64,000 nucleotides of DNA. It comes from Nonomuraea rubra. GTDB lineage: Bacteria; Actinomycetota; Actinomycetes; Streptosporangiales; Streptosporangiaceae. Below the pieces are notes generated by a model. The model was not told the DNA's origin and did no database searches. It was given only the letters and a program-made list of their open reading frames with translations. Both the position numbers and the translations under genes were made by a program. Below, piece after piece: positions 44,799-52,929 of this stretch (position 1 is the first letter of the stretch; each line of letters opens with the position of its first letter). The DNA lies in NCBI RefSeq assembly GCF_014207985.1, contig NZ_JACHMI010000001.1:1285001-1349000 (forward strand), read 5' to 3'.

Positions 44799-45245
44799 AT
44801 GGCCCGCATGGAAACACCCACACGCGAGGGCCCGTTCTGGGACGTGATGGCCGGCCGGGTGCCCCCACCCCCCGCCGCCACCACCCTGGGCTGGGAGCTG
44901 CTGCACGTCGATCCCGCCCAGGGCGCCATCGAGGTGGCGTTCACGGCCGGCGAGGGCTTCACCAACCCGGTGGGCGCGGTCCAGGGTGGCTTCCTGGCGG
45001 CGATGCTCGACGACACGCTCGGGCCCGCGCTGGTCGCCACGCTGCCGCCCGGGCAGTTCGCGCCGACGCTCGACCTGCACGTCCAGTTCCTCCGCCCGGC
45101 CCGCCCCGGCCGGCTGGTGGGCCGGGGCAGGGTCGTACGGCGGGGCCGCCAGGTGTGCTTCATGTCCGGCGAACTGCTGGCCCCCGACGGCGAGCCCGTC
45201 GCCGTGGCCACCGCGACCGCATACATCCAGACGACCGAACGCTGA
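44799..45245 (+). CDS. PaaI-family acyl-CoA thioesterase (hotdog fold)
   Basis: 148 residues (or 145 from the second Met at 44808). Hotdog core GWELLHVDPAQGAIEVAF, central helix NPVGAVQGGFLAAMLDDTLG with the conserved Gly-Gly and Asp, and LDLHVQFLRPARPGRL. Members hydrolyse acyl- or aryl-CoA thioesters. The gene is sandwiched between two broken TetR genes facing it from both sides, so its original regulation may be lost. Substrate unknown. Confidence 0.85.
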   Translation: MARMETPTREGPFWDVMAGRVPPPPAATTLGWELLHVDPAQGAIEVAFTAGEGFTNPVGAVQGGFLAAMLDDTLGPALVATLPPGQFAPTLDLHVQFLRPARPGRLVGRGRVVRRGRQVCFMSGELLAPDGEPVAVATATAYIQTTER

Positions 45246-45323
45246 CCGGGCCCAGACAAGCGAGGGGATCAGACGAGCACGCGGATCAGGCGAGCGCGGG
45301 CAGCAGCCGCCCGAGGAGGACGG

Positions 45324-45775
45324 CGCGACCGGCTGCTCGGCGAGGCGGACCTGGCGTCGCTTGAGGACGAGAGCAGGCCGCCGGCCGAGCGCATCACGGC
45401 GTTCGCGCTCGACCTGCGCGAGGTGCTGATGCGCCACCCCGCGGCCGTCCCCGCCATCCTCGGCGCCGCCTTCAGCGGCCCCGTCGCGCTGCGCGTCGGA
45501 GAGGCGCTGCTGGCCGCGCTCCCGGACCCCCGCGCCTCGTACACGATCATGGTGTACGTGCTGGGCGCCATCTCCCTGGAGGCCGCCGAGGTGGACGGCC
45601 CGGTGCCGCCGGAGGTGGAGCGGATCGCCGCCCGCCGCCCGCCGCGCGGCGCTCGCGGTGGACGAGCAGGCATTCCCCCGCACGCACGCCGCCGCCGACG
45701 CCGTCGCGGCCTACGTCTCGACCGGCCGGCCAGTTCCGCTGGGGCCTGGAACGGGTCCTCGCCGGCGTCACCTGA
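45324..45775 (+). pseudogene. Frameshifted TetR/AcrR C-terminal remnant
   Basis: Starting near 45324 one frame reads RDRLLGEADLASLED ... ITAFALDLREVLMRHPAAVP ... LGAISLEAAEV, a TetR_C-type ligand domain. At about 45640-45660, in a C/G run, the similarity moves to another frame (AALAVDEQAFPRTHAAADAV), and near 45730 to a third (QFRWGLERVLAGVT-stop), the normal C-terminus of such regulators. The helix-turn-helix is missing. Two frameshifts plus a 5' deletion make it a pseudogene. The last 8 bp overlap the convergent PHP-domain gene. Confidence 0.65.
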
Positions 45776-47798
45776 CCCCGGGAGGCGCGAGCCGCCGCCG
45801 GTAGACCTCCCTGGCGCGCTCGTACAGGGCGAGGTGGTCGCCGAGCTGCCCGGGGGTCTCGAACGTGCCGGATTCGCGCAACACCGCCTCCAGCCGCTCC
45901 AGCCAGGCCAGGCACCACCGCACGTCCGCCTCCCTGGCCACGTGCCCGCCCGCGACGTCCACGTACACCGGGCTGGTGTGCGCGTACGCGCCGGAGCGGT
46001 GCATGCTGCGCGGGTGCGGCGGGCCGGAGGCCACGGCGACCACGTACGTCGGCTCGCGCACCTCCACGAACGCCGTCAGCCGCCCGGGCGGCCCCTGGGC
46101 CAGCACGCCGTCCGCGGTGCGGATCTCCAGGGTCTCGACCTCGGGCCCGATCGAGGAGACCGCGATCTCCACGCGCTGCCCGGGCGGGAGCTCCAGCGTG
46201 TCGCCGGGGCCGTGCCCGTTCACGGTCAGCTCCAGCCACGGCCCGGTGGTGGCGAACGTGCGGCCGAGCAGGATCGCCTCGGCGTACGACTCGGCGGTGA
46301 GCGGGCCGGCGACGTTGGCGTACACGCGTTCCCAGCCCGGCGGGGAGGAGGCCGTGCCGCGGCGGCAGAACGACAGCACGGCGTCGGTGCCGGCCGTGAC
46401 CGCCAGCCGGTTGCCCGCGCCGATGAGCCGGCGGTAGACGGCGGCGGTGGCCGCGATCGAGGAGTGGTTGAGCACGTCCAGGGTGTCGATCAGGCCGAGC
46501 GCCGCGTCGGCCACGATCTCCCTGGCCGCGCAGGAGCGCCCGCGGTCGAGCACGACGTCCGGCGGGTCGTCGTCGCCGAACGGAGTGTGGAACGGGTGCC
46601 CGTACCCGGTCACGCCGCCCAGCGCGCGCAGCTCCTCCAGCGCCACGGCGTTCGGCGGCCAGTCGGCCGTGCCAAGGAAGCCCGAGTGGTAGCGGCGCGG
46701 CGGCTCGCGCAGCCCGAACGCGGTGCAGTGGCCGATCAGGTCGTTGCGGTACTCGACGCCGAGCCTGGCCAGGTGCCGGTCGTCGGACCAGGGCAGGTCC
46801 TTGCCCGCCCAGTGCCGCAGCGCCTCCACGTCGTAGACCCGCTCGCCGGCGACGTTGCCCGCCACGAGGTTGAGCACGTGCAGGTCCTCGCCGTGCTGCG
46901 CCGCCGCGGCCAGGACGGGGGCGGCCGGCTCCTCGCCCATCCAGTTCAGGTGGACGTGCAGGTCGCCGCCGTACCAGCCGCGGGCGGCGGAGTCGTACAG
47001 CCGCTCGGGGGCCAGCTCGACCAGCGTCGTCGCACCGGCCTCCGGGGTCACCACGAGCTCGGCGGTGGTGTACTCCATGCCCCTGGCCACGCCCACGGTG
47101 ATCGGCTCGGCGGGCACCTCGACCACGAGGTCGTCGCCGTGGAAGTACGGCCGCCGGTGCGCGTCCCGCTTGGGCGGAACACCCTGCGGGTACCAGCCCT
47201 GCCCGTTCGCCCCCATGACGCTCCACCGGCAGGGGAACCCGGCCCGCACCCTGATCACGGCCGCCTCCGCCCGCCTGCTCAGCGGCGACAGCTCGACCGG
47301 CCGCCCGCCCACCAGCACGGACTCGGCCACCTCGACCACCTTGGCCCCGTACGGCCCCACCGTGTACGGGACCCCGTCCACGACCACCGTGACCGGCTCG
47401 TCCCGGCTGGAGTCGAGCAGCAACCCCGTACGGAAGGGCCGGTCGCCCAGCACCACCTGCGTCTCGGCCTCCAGCAGGCACCCTCCGGGGGTCAGGCGCA
47501 GCGCGGCCAGGTTGTCCAGCACGTCACCGGCCAGCGCGTCGCGCACCACCCGGTCGGGGTCCACCTCGCCGAGGTGGGCCTCCAGGTCTTCCGGGGGCAC
47601 GCCGGGATGGCGTCCGGCGATCTGCCGCAGGGCCGCGGCCCAGTAGCCGTAGCGGTTGTCGAGGAAGACGGTGGCCCAGGCCTGCACCACGTACCCCAGG
47701 GGCGGCTCGCCCCAGCGGACGTCGTGGGTGTCCCGCAACGAGCGGTAGTCCGCGAGCGCGGCGGCGACGGCGGGAGGCAGCAGCGGATCGTCACACAT
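45768..47798 (-). CDS. CehA/McbA-family metallohydrolase (PHP domain)
   Basis: 676 residues. The N-terminal 310 residues form beta-sandwich and helical regions of unknown role. The PHP-type domain starts WYGGDLHVHLNWMGEEPAAP (metal-binding HVH), continues with TGYGHPFHTPFG, LDVLNHSSIAATA and VTAGTDAVLS, and carries the His/Asp set of the CehA/McbA family, whose founders hydrolyse carbaryl esters. A beta domain of about 150 residues follows. No signal peptide is seen. The genuine substrate is unknown; phosphoester or carbamate hydrolysis is possible. Confidence 0.85.
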   Translation of the reverse strand: MCDDPLLPPAVAAALADYRSLRDTHDVRWGEPPLGYVVQAWATVFLDNRYGYWAAALRQIAGRHPGVPPEDLEAHLGEVDPDRVVRDALAGDVLDNLAALRLTPGGCLLEAETQVVLGDRPFRTGLLLDSSRDEPVTVVVDGVPYTVGPYGAKVVEVAESVLVGGRPVELSPLSRRAEAAVIRVRAGFPCRWSVMGANGQGWYPQGVPPKRDAHRRPYFHGDDLVVEVPAEPITVGVARGMEYTTAELVVTPEAGATTLVELAPERLYDSAARGWYGGDLHVHLNWMGEEPAAPVLAAAAQHGEDLHVLNLVAGNVAGERVYDVEALRHWAGKDLPWSDDRHLARLGVEYRNDLIGHCTAFGLREPPRRYHSGFLGTADWPPNAVALEELRALGGVTGYGHPFHTPFGDDDPPDVVLDRGRSCAAREIVADAALGLIDTLDVLNHSSIAATAAVYRRLIGAGNRLAVTAGTDAVLSFCRRGTASSPPGWERVYANVAGPLTAESYAEAILLGRTFATTGPWLELTVNGHGPGDTLELPPGQRVEIAVSSIGPEVETLEIRTADGVLAQGPPGRLTAFVEVREPTYVVAVASGPPHPRSMHRSGAYAHTSPVYVDVAGGHVAREADVRWCLAWLERLEAVLRESGTFETPGQLGDHLALYERAREVYRRRLAPPGVR

Positions 47799-47879
47799 CG
47801 GATACTCCCTGAAGAGGACGCGCCGTCATCGTGACACGAATCGTCCGCTGCGTCCCCCGACTCTGGGTACGGGGAGGTC

Positions 47880-48566
47880 ATGACGCACATCATCGATCGC
47901 GAGGCCGTGCGGGACCTGGTCGCCACCAGGCAGGCGCAGCTCGTCGAGGTACTGCCGGAGCGCGAGTACGAGTGGGCCCACCTGCCGGGGGCCGTCCACC
48001 TGCCACTGGGCCGCATCGACGGCACGCCGCCGCTGGACCGGGCGCGCCCGGTCATCGTGTACTGCCACGACTGGCTCTGCGACCTGAGCCCGCGGGCCGC
48101 GCACCGGCTCCAGCGGCTGGGGTTCGGCCAGGTGTACGACTACGGGGTGGGCAAGATGGACTGGTTGTCCGCCGACCTGCCGTACGAGGGGCACGCCGCC
48201 CTGGTGTCCAGGAACGTGCGCAGGGACCCGGTGACCGCCGGGCTGGACGACCCGCTGGGCATGCTGACCGAGCGCATCATCGCCGACCCGGCCGGGCTGG
48301 CGGTCGTGGTGGACGAGGACGACGTCGTCCAGGGCGTGATCGGCTCCCGCGAGCTGCGCGGTGGTGACCTGGACGGCACCGCCGAGAGCGTCATGCGGGT
48401 GGGCGCCACCACGGTGCGCCCGAGCGAGGAGATCGACCCGCTGGTCCAGCGCATGGACCAGGCGAAGGTGGACCACGTGGTGGTCACCCAGGCGGACGGG
48501 ACGCTGGTGGGCCTGTTCGGCCTCGGCGACACCCGCCCGCCCGAGAGCGACTCCGACCAGGGCTGA
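47880..48566 (+). CDS. Rhodanese-like protein fused to a CBS-domain pair
   Basis: 228 residues. Residues 1-100 are a rhodanese domain with active-site C62 in VIVYCHDWLCDLS and a second Cys (C67) four residues on. Residues 115-215 contain a CBS-like pair (GMLTERIIADPAGLAVVVDEDD; VGATTVRPSEEIDPLVQRMDQ; GTLVGLFGLGD). CBS domains bind adenine nucleotides, so sulfur transfer may be gated by energy state (inference). It is divergent from the PHP-domain gene with 81 bp between starts. Confidence 0.85.
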   Translation: MTHIIDREAVRDLVATRQAQLVEVLPEREYEWAHLPGAVHLPLGRIDGTPPLDRARPVIVYCHDWLCDLSPRAAHRLQRLGFGQVYDYGVGKMDWLSADLPYEGHAALVSRNVRRDPVTAGLDDPLGMLTERIIADPAGLAVVVDEDDVVQGVIGSRELRGGDLDGTAESVMRVGATTVRPSEEIDPLVQRMDQAKVDHVVVTQADGTLVGLFGLGDTRPPESDSDQG

Positions 48567-48591
48567 CGGCCCAGGAACCCGGACCGTGGGC

Positions 48592-48891
48592 TCAGGACCG
48601 CCGGTCGAGGCGGAACGTCGGATGCCCCGGCGTGCCCGGCTGGGCGTCCAGCGCCTTGTCGTCGAGGATCGGCACCGCGTCCTCGGCGACGAACACGCGC
48701 ACGTCCTCCTTCTCCACCACCTGGTCACCGGCCTCCGGAGTGCTGGCGAGCGAGACCTCCAGCGTGCCCGCCTCGTCGGCCTTGGGCGAGATGCGCAGAC
48801 CGGCGTCGGGAGGCACGTCCTCCCCGACCATGAGATCACGGATGGCCACCACGGCGTTGTCGGTCAATGTCAGCACGACCTGCTCCTTCAC
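48592..48891 (-). CDS. HesB/IscA-like protein lacking the Fe-S cysteines
   Basis: 99 residues with the HesB/A-type fold pattern (LTLTDNAVVAIRDLMV, then LRISPKADEAGTLEVSLASTP and DVRVFVAEDAVPILDDKALD). The three cysteines that normally bind Fe-S (one in the middle, CGC near the end) are absent: the protein has no cysteine at all. So it is a family member that cannot act as a cluster carrier in the usual way. It is divergent from the EndoIII-like gene, with starts 86 bp apart. Confidence 0.8.
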   Translation of the reverse strand: MKEQVVLTLTDNAVVAIRDLMVGEDVPPDAGLRISPKADEAGTLEVSLASTPEAGDQVVEKEDVRVFVAEDAVPILDDKALDAQPGTPGHPTFRLDRRS

Positions 48892-48977
48892 TTGCGGGAG
48901 AACTCCGCCTTACCTGCCTCCACGAGCCCAAACACCGCCCCGGCATGCCCGCGCGGGTGGCGGGTAGGCGCAGCGGC

Positions 48978-49637
48978 ATGGGTAAGAAGGATGGAGCCGT
49001 GCTGGACGCCCTGCTCGACCGGTTCGGCCGCACGTTCGCGACCGAGGCCGGCATCAAGCTGGCCGACCAGCCCAAACCGCTCTACCAGCTGCTCGTCCTG
49101 GCCACCCTGCTCAGCGCGCGCATCTCGGCCGACGTGGCCGTGGCCGCCGCCAGGGAGCTGTACGCGGCCGGGTACGGCACGCCCAGGGGCATGCGCGAGG
49201 CGAGCTGGCAGGACCGGGTGGACGCGCTGGGCCGCGGCCACTACCGCCGCTACGACGAGCGGACCGCCACGATGCTCGGCGACGGCGCCGACCTGATCAA
49301 CGACCGCTGGAAGGGCGACCTGCGCCGCCTGCGCGACGAGGCGAAGGGCGACGAGCGGCGGATCGCGGACCTGCTGATGGAGTTCCCCGGCATCGGGCCG
49401 ACAGGCGCCGACATCTTCCTGCGCGAGGTGCAGGCGGTCTGGCCGCAGGTCGCGCCGCACCTGGACAAGCGGGTGCTGGACGGAGCAGGCAAGCTCGGGC
49501 TGCCCCGCCAGGCCCGCCCGCTGGCCGAGCTGGCGCACTCGGGCGACGAGCTGGCCCGCCTGTCGGCCGCCCTGGTGCGGGTCTCGCGCAGCAAGAAGTC
49601 GGTGGACGCGGTCAAGTCCGCGGCGGCGGCCGGGTGA
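48978..49637 (+). CDS. Endonuclease III-like HhH-GPD protein without an Fe-S motif
   Basis: 219 residues from MGKKDGAVLDALL. It keeps the helix-hairpin-helix LLMEFPGIGPTGADIFL (HhH around 136-145) and an Asp (D163, in HLDKRV) at the place of the catalytic aspartate. The catalytic lysine of Nth (in GxGxKTA) is replaced, and the C-terminal C-x6-C-x2-C-x5-C cluster is absent. It may be a monofunctional glycosylase or a DNA-binding derivative. The upstream open frame (to 48867) overlaps the divergent gene and is not family sequence. Confidence 0.78.
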   Translation: MGKKDGAVLDALLDRFGRTFATEAGIKLADQPKPLYQLLVLATLLSARISADVAVAAARELYAAGYGTPRGMREASWQDRVDALGRGHYRRYDERTATMLGDGADLINDRWKGDLRRLRDEAKGDERRIADLLMEFPGIGPTGADIFLREVQAVWPQVAPHLDKRVLDGAGKLGLPRQARPLAELAHSGDELARLSAALVRVSRSKKSVDAVKSAAAAG

Positions 49638-49658
49638 GCACCTGTTAGGTTCGATCAC

Positions 49659-50432
49659 ATGGGTGAGTTTGTGAGCGTCGAGGTGGCCGACCAGATCGCC
49701 ACGATCCGTCTTGACCGGCCGAAGATGAACGCCCTCAATGGCCAGGTCCAGGCCGAACTCGCCGAGGCGGCGGGCATCGTGGACGCCGATCCGCAGGTGC
49801 AGGCGGTGATCCTGTACGGCGGGGAGCGGGTGTTCGCCGCCGGGGTGGACATCAAGGAGATGGCCGACATGTCGTACGCCGACATGGCCGCCCACTCCGC
49901 CACGCTCCAGGCCTGCTTCACCGCGGTCGCCAAGATCGGCAAGCCGGTCATCGCCGCGATCACCGGCTACGCCCTGGGCGGCGGCTGCGAGCTGGCGCTC
50001 TGCGCCGACTTCAGGGTCGCGGGCGAGTCGGCCAAGCTGGGCCAGCCCGAGATCCTGCTCGGCATCATCCCCGGCGCGGGCGGCACCCAGCGGCTGCCCC
50101 GCCTGGTCGGGCCCGCCCGCGCCAAGGACCTCATCTTCACCGGCCGCCACGTGCCGGCCGCCGAGGCGCTGGCGATCGGGCTGGTCGACCGGATGGTGCC
50201 GGACGAGCAGGTCTACACCGCGGCCCTCGAATGGGCGGCCACCTTCGTGGGCGGGCCGGCCGTCGCGCTGCGCGCCGCCAAGCAGGCCGTGGACCACGGG
50301 CTGGAGACCGACCTCGACCGGGGGATGGAGATCGAGCGCCTGCAGTTCTCCGGCCTGTTCGCCACCGAGGACGCCAAGATCGGCCTGCGCGCGTTCGCGG
50401 AGAAGACCAAGCCCAAGTTCACCGGGCGGTAG
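49659..50432 (+). CDS. Enoyl-CoA hydratase/isomerase family protein
   Basis: 257 residues of the crotonase fold. CoA-binding and oxyanion parts: GERVFAAGVDIKEMAD and ITGYALGGGCELALCADFRVAG; the catalytic Glu region is KLGQPEILLGIIPGAGGTQRL, with both glutamates in place, so a true hydratase is likely. Cytoplasmic, fatty-acid or amino-acid breakdown. It follows the EndoIII-like gene by 21 bp but is functionally unrelated; no other beta-oxidation gene is adjacent, although etfBA lies 10 kb downstream. Confidence 0.92.
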   Translation: MGEFVSVEVADQIATIRLDRPKMNALNGQVQAELAEAAGIVDADPQVQAVILYGGERVFAAGVDIKEMADMSYADMAAHSATLQACFTAVAKIGKPVIAAITGYALGGGCELALCADFRVAGESAKLGQPEILLGIIPGAGGTQRLPRLVGPARAKDLIFTGRHVPAAEALAIGLVDRMVPDEQVYTAALEWAATFVGGPAVALRAAKQAVDHGLETDLDRGMEIERLQFSGLFATEDAKIGLRAFAEKTKPKFTGR

Positions 50433-50500
50433 CCCCGTCGCGCCGGGTGCAACGAGAAGTCAACGCATTCGGTAAGGGTCGTCCATTCCGATGTTGGTTT

Positions 50501-50514
50501 GCCACTATGGTGGC
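50501..50514 (+). promoter_or_regulatory. Dyad before the PP-loop operon
   Basis: GCCAC-TATG-GTGGC lies 6 bp before the ATG at 50520 and contains CACTAT, a possible -10 of a leaderless message. A repressor site at the start of the operon is plausible. Confidence 0.4.
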
Positions 50515-50519
50515 GTTTC

Positions 50520-50888
50520 ATGATGCGCGTCCCCGTCCCTGCCCGGCTCAGAAAGGCCGTGCGCACATGGTTCGACTCTCGGTACATCTCCATCGCCGAT
50601 CATCGCCAGGACATCCGGGACGCGCTCTGGGAGGTCCAGACCCTGCGGCGGGAGATGGCCACCCTGCAGAGCGAGGTCGAGCGGCTGCGGAGCGCCCGCC
50701 CGGCGGCGGCGCCGGGGCCTGACCCGGCGCTCAAGGCCAAGCTCGACGACACCCACCGGCTCGCCCAGGAGACGGCCAGGGCGATGGACGGCGTCCTGCA
50801 GAACGAGGTCCTGGTCTGGCAGGCCATCGACGGCCTGCGGGCCGGGCGCGGCGAGCCGGGCAGGCCCGAGGAGCAACCGTGCGCGTGA
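50520..50888 (+). CDS. Small coiled-coil protein, first gene of the PP-loop operon
   Basis: 122 residues starting MMRVPVPARLRKAVRTWFD. The first 25 are basic; the rest is a predicted coiled coil (LWEVQTLRREMATLQSEVER with heptad leucines) plus an amphipathic helix (DDTHRLAQETARAMDGVL). No signal or membrane segment. I do not recognise a family. Its last 10 bp overlap the following PP-loop gene, so it probably acts with that protein, for instance as an oligomerisation or docking subunit (inference). Confidence 0.65.
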   Translation: MMRVPVPARLRKAVRTWFDSRYISIADHRQDIRDALWEVQTLRREMATLQSEVERLRSARPAAAPGPDPALKAKLDDTHRLAQETARAMDGVLQNEVLVWQAIDGLRAGRGEPGRPEEQPCA

Positions 50889-52090
50889 CCTGGAGTGCCG
50901 GGTCGAACCTGACCTTCCGGCTCGACCCGGAGGACGAGATCACCGGCCAGGCGTCCGACGAGTACCCGATCAAGCTGGCCATCAACTCGTGCTCCATCGG
51001 CGGGGTCCCCGGTGACGCGCACCCCGACCTGTACGCCGTGGCCGCCTGGACGATCGTCGCCCCCTGGACCAGGAGGCGGATCACGTTCGACCGGGCGATC
51101 TCGGCGGAGCTGGCACAGGTGCTGCACGACGGCTGGGGCATCGAGGCGGGGCCGGTGGGCGCGGAGCCCCGGCGGCCGGGGGACCGGCTGGCGATCTCGT
51201 ACAGCGGCGGCGCGGACTCCGTGGCGGCGGCCACGGTCTTCCCCGAGGCCCCGTTCGTGCACTTCCGCAGGGTCGCCCACCCGCGCGTGCCGAACCGCTG
51301 GCCGCACTACCGCTCCGACGTGCTGGCCAAGCTGGCCGCGAAGACCGGCCGCGAGCTGAGCACGGTCACCTCCGACCTGGAGTACACCCTCGCCGAGCCC
51401 CGCCCCGGCTACCCCGAGCACCACGCGGTGGCCGCCGGCGCCCTGCTCCTGGCCGACCAGCTCGACCTGGGCGGGCTGGGCTTCGGCTACGAGATGGGCT
51501 CCCGCTGGCTCGGCGGCGGCCGTTACCTGTGGCGGTTCACCCCCGACAACCCGATGTGGTCGCCCCACGGCAGGTGGGGCCGCCTGTTCGCCGCCGCGGG
51601 CGTGCACCTCGTGCTGCCCGTGGGCGGCGTGAGCGAGGCCGTCACGATGCGGCTGGCCCTGAGCTCGCCGTTACGGGAGCAGGTCCGCTGGTGCCTGCGC
51701 GGCACCGACGGCCCGTGCCGCAACTGCGGCAAGTGCCTGTACAAGGAGCTCATCCAGGCCGCCGTGGAGCGCCGCCCGCTCGACACGCCGATCACCGCCG
51801 ACCGCCCCGTGGCCCGCAAGTACCTCAAGAAGCCGCCGTACGGGGGTCAGGAGATGATCCAGTACGGGCTGGCCCGCGTTCCCGGGATCGAGAACACGCT
51901 GTTCGCCCCGGCGCTCGACTACTTCGACGTCTCGGAGGAGTCCACGAGCTGGCTGGAGCACTGCTACCCGCCGGCCCTGGAGGAGATCCCGGCACGCTGG
52001 CGGGCGCAGGCGGCGGCGTTCATCGAGGCGAACGTCGGGCTGATGACGGAGTCCGAGGTCCGCAGGGTCGAGTCGTGGGGGAGCGTGTGA
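50879..52090 (+). CDS. PP-loop ATP-pyrophosphatase-like protein with a QueC-like zinc motif (probably DUF6395)
   Basis: 403 residues with a GTG start. The N-terminal 100 residues form a beta domain. Then comes the PP-loop SGGADS (109-114), which binds ATP pyrophosphate in QueC, TilS, NadE-type enzymes. Near the end of the catalytic part is C272-x7-C280-x2-C283-x2-C286 (PCRNCGKCLYK), closely matching the zinc cluster of the 7-deazaguanine enzyme QueC. The total length and N-terminal domain differ from QueC, and no queuosine genes are near. It likely adenylates a carboxyl or amide of an unknown substrate. The next gene overlaps by 4 bp. Confidence 0.75.
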   Translation: MRVTWSAGSNLTFRLDPEDEITGQASDEYPIKLAINSCSIGGVPGDAHPDLYAVAAWTIVAPWTRRRITFDRAISAELAQVLHDGWGIEAGPVGAEPRRPGDRLAISYSGGADSVAAATVFPEAPFVHFRRVAHPRVPNRWPHYRSDVLAKLAAKTGRELSTVTSDLEYTLAEPRPGYPEHHAVAAGALLLADQLDLGGLGFGYEMGSRWLGGGRYLWRFTPDNPMWSPHGRWGRLFAAAGVHLVLPVGGVSEAVTMRLALSSPLREQVRWCLRGTDGPCRNCGKCLYKELIQAAVERRPLDTPITADRPVARKYLKKPPYGGQEMIQYGLARVPGIENTLFAPALDYFDVSEESTSWLEHCYPPALEEIPARWRAQAAAFIEANVGLMTESEVRRVESWGSV

Positions 52091-52929
52091 AGGTCTATCT
52101 GTCGGTCGACATGGAGGGCGTGACGGGTCTGACCGACCCGGAGGAGATGCACGCCGGCAAGCGCGGGTACGAGCGGGGCTGCGAGCTGATGACGGCCGAC
52201 GCGAACGCCGCCGTCGAGGGCGCCTTCGCGGCCGGCGCGAGCGGCGTGCTGGTCAACGACGCCCACGGCTCCACCAAGAACCTCCGCATCGACCTCCTCG
52301 ACCCCCGGGCGAGCCTGATCAGGGGGCCCGGCAAGGCGCAGCGGATGGCGCACGGGCTCGACGGCTCGTTCCAGGCGGCCGGTTTCGTGGGCTACCACGC
52401 CCGCGCCGGCGTGCCGCACGGGGTGCTCAACCACACGTGGATGGGCAAGGAGATCCAGAACGTCTACCTCAACGGCGAGCTGTGCGGCGAGACGCGGCTG
52501 GTCGCGGCCTGCGCCGGGTTCCACGGGGTGCCGGTGGTGCTGGTGACCGGGGACGAGGCCGTGGGCGAGGAGGCCCGCGAGCTGCTCGGCGACGTCGAGA
52601 CCGTGGCGGTGAAGAAGGGGATCGACAAGTTCTCGGCCGAGCTGCTGCCGCCGAGTGTCGCCCAGACCCGGATCCGTGAGGCCACGGCTCGGGCGCTGGG
52701 CCGGTTGAACGACTTCACGCCGTACGTGGTGGAGGCGCCGTACACGCTCGGGGTGGAGTGGAACTCCACCGCCATCGCCGCGGCCGTGTCGCTGATCCCG
52801 GGCGTGAAGTCGGTGGGGGCGCGGCACACGGAGTTCACCACCGGCGACTTCAACCAGATCATGGCCCTGTTCGGCCTGTTCGCCAGCATCGCCGGCCAGG
52901 TCGCCTGCGGCAGCGGGCCCTATGGCTGA
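52087..52929 (+). CDS. M55-family D-aminopeptidase (DppA-like)
   Basis: 280 residues with GTG in a GTGA overlap with the PP-loop gene. The zinc and catalytic residues D8, E10 (VDMEGVTG), H60 (VNDAHGS) and H104 (VGYHAR) sit at the same positions as in Bacillus DppA; H116 (LNHTW) and E131 (NGELCGE) complete the set. DppA forms a decameric ring and releases N-terminal D-alanine from peptides. Substrates here could be D-amino-acid-containing wall peptides or a product of the PP-loop enzyme (inference). Cytoplasmic, no signal peptide. Confidence 0.9.
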   Translation: MKVYLSVDMEGVTGLTDPEEMHAGKRGYERGCELMTADANAAVEGAFAAGASGVLVNDAHGSTKNLRIDLLDPRASLIRGPGKAQRMAHGLDGSFQAAGFVGYHARAGVPHGVLNHTWMGKEIQNVYLNGELCGETRLVAACAGFHGVPVVLVTGDEAVGEEARELLGDVETVAVKKGIDKFSAELLPPSVAQTRIREATARALGRLNDFTPYVVEAPYTLGVEWNSTAIAAAVSLIPGVKSVGARHTEFTTGDFNQIMALFGLFASIAGQVACGSGPYG

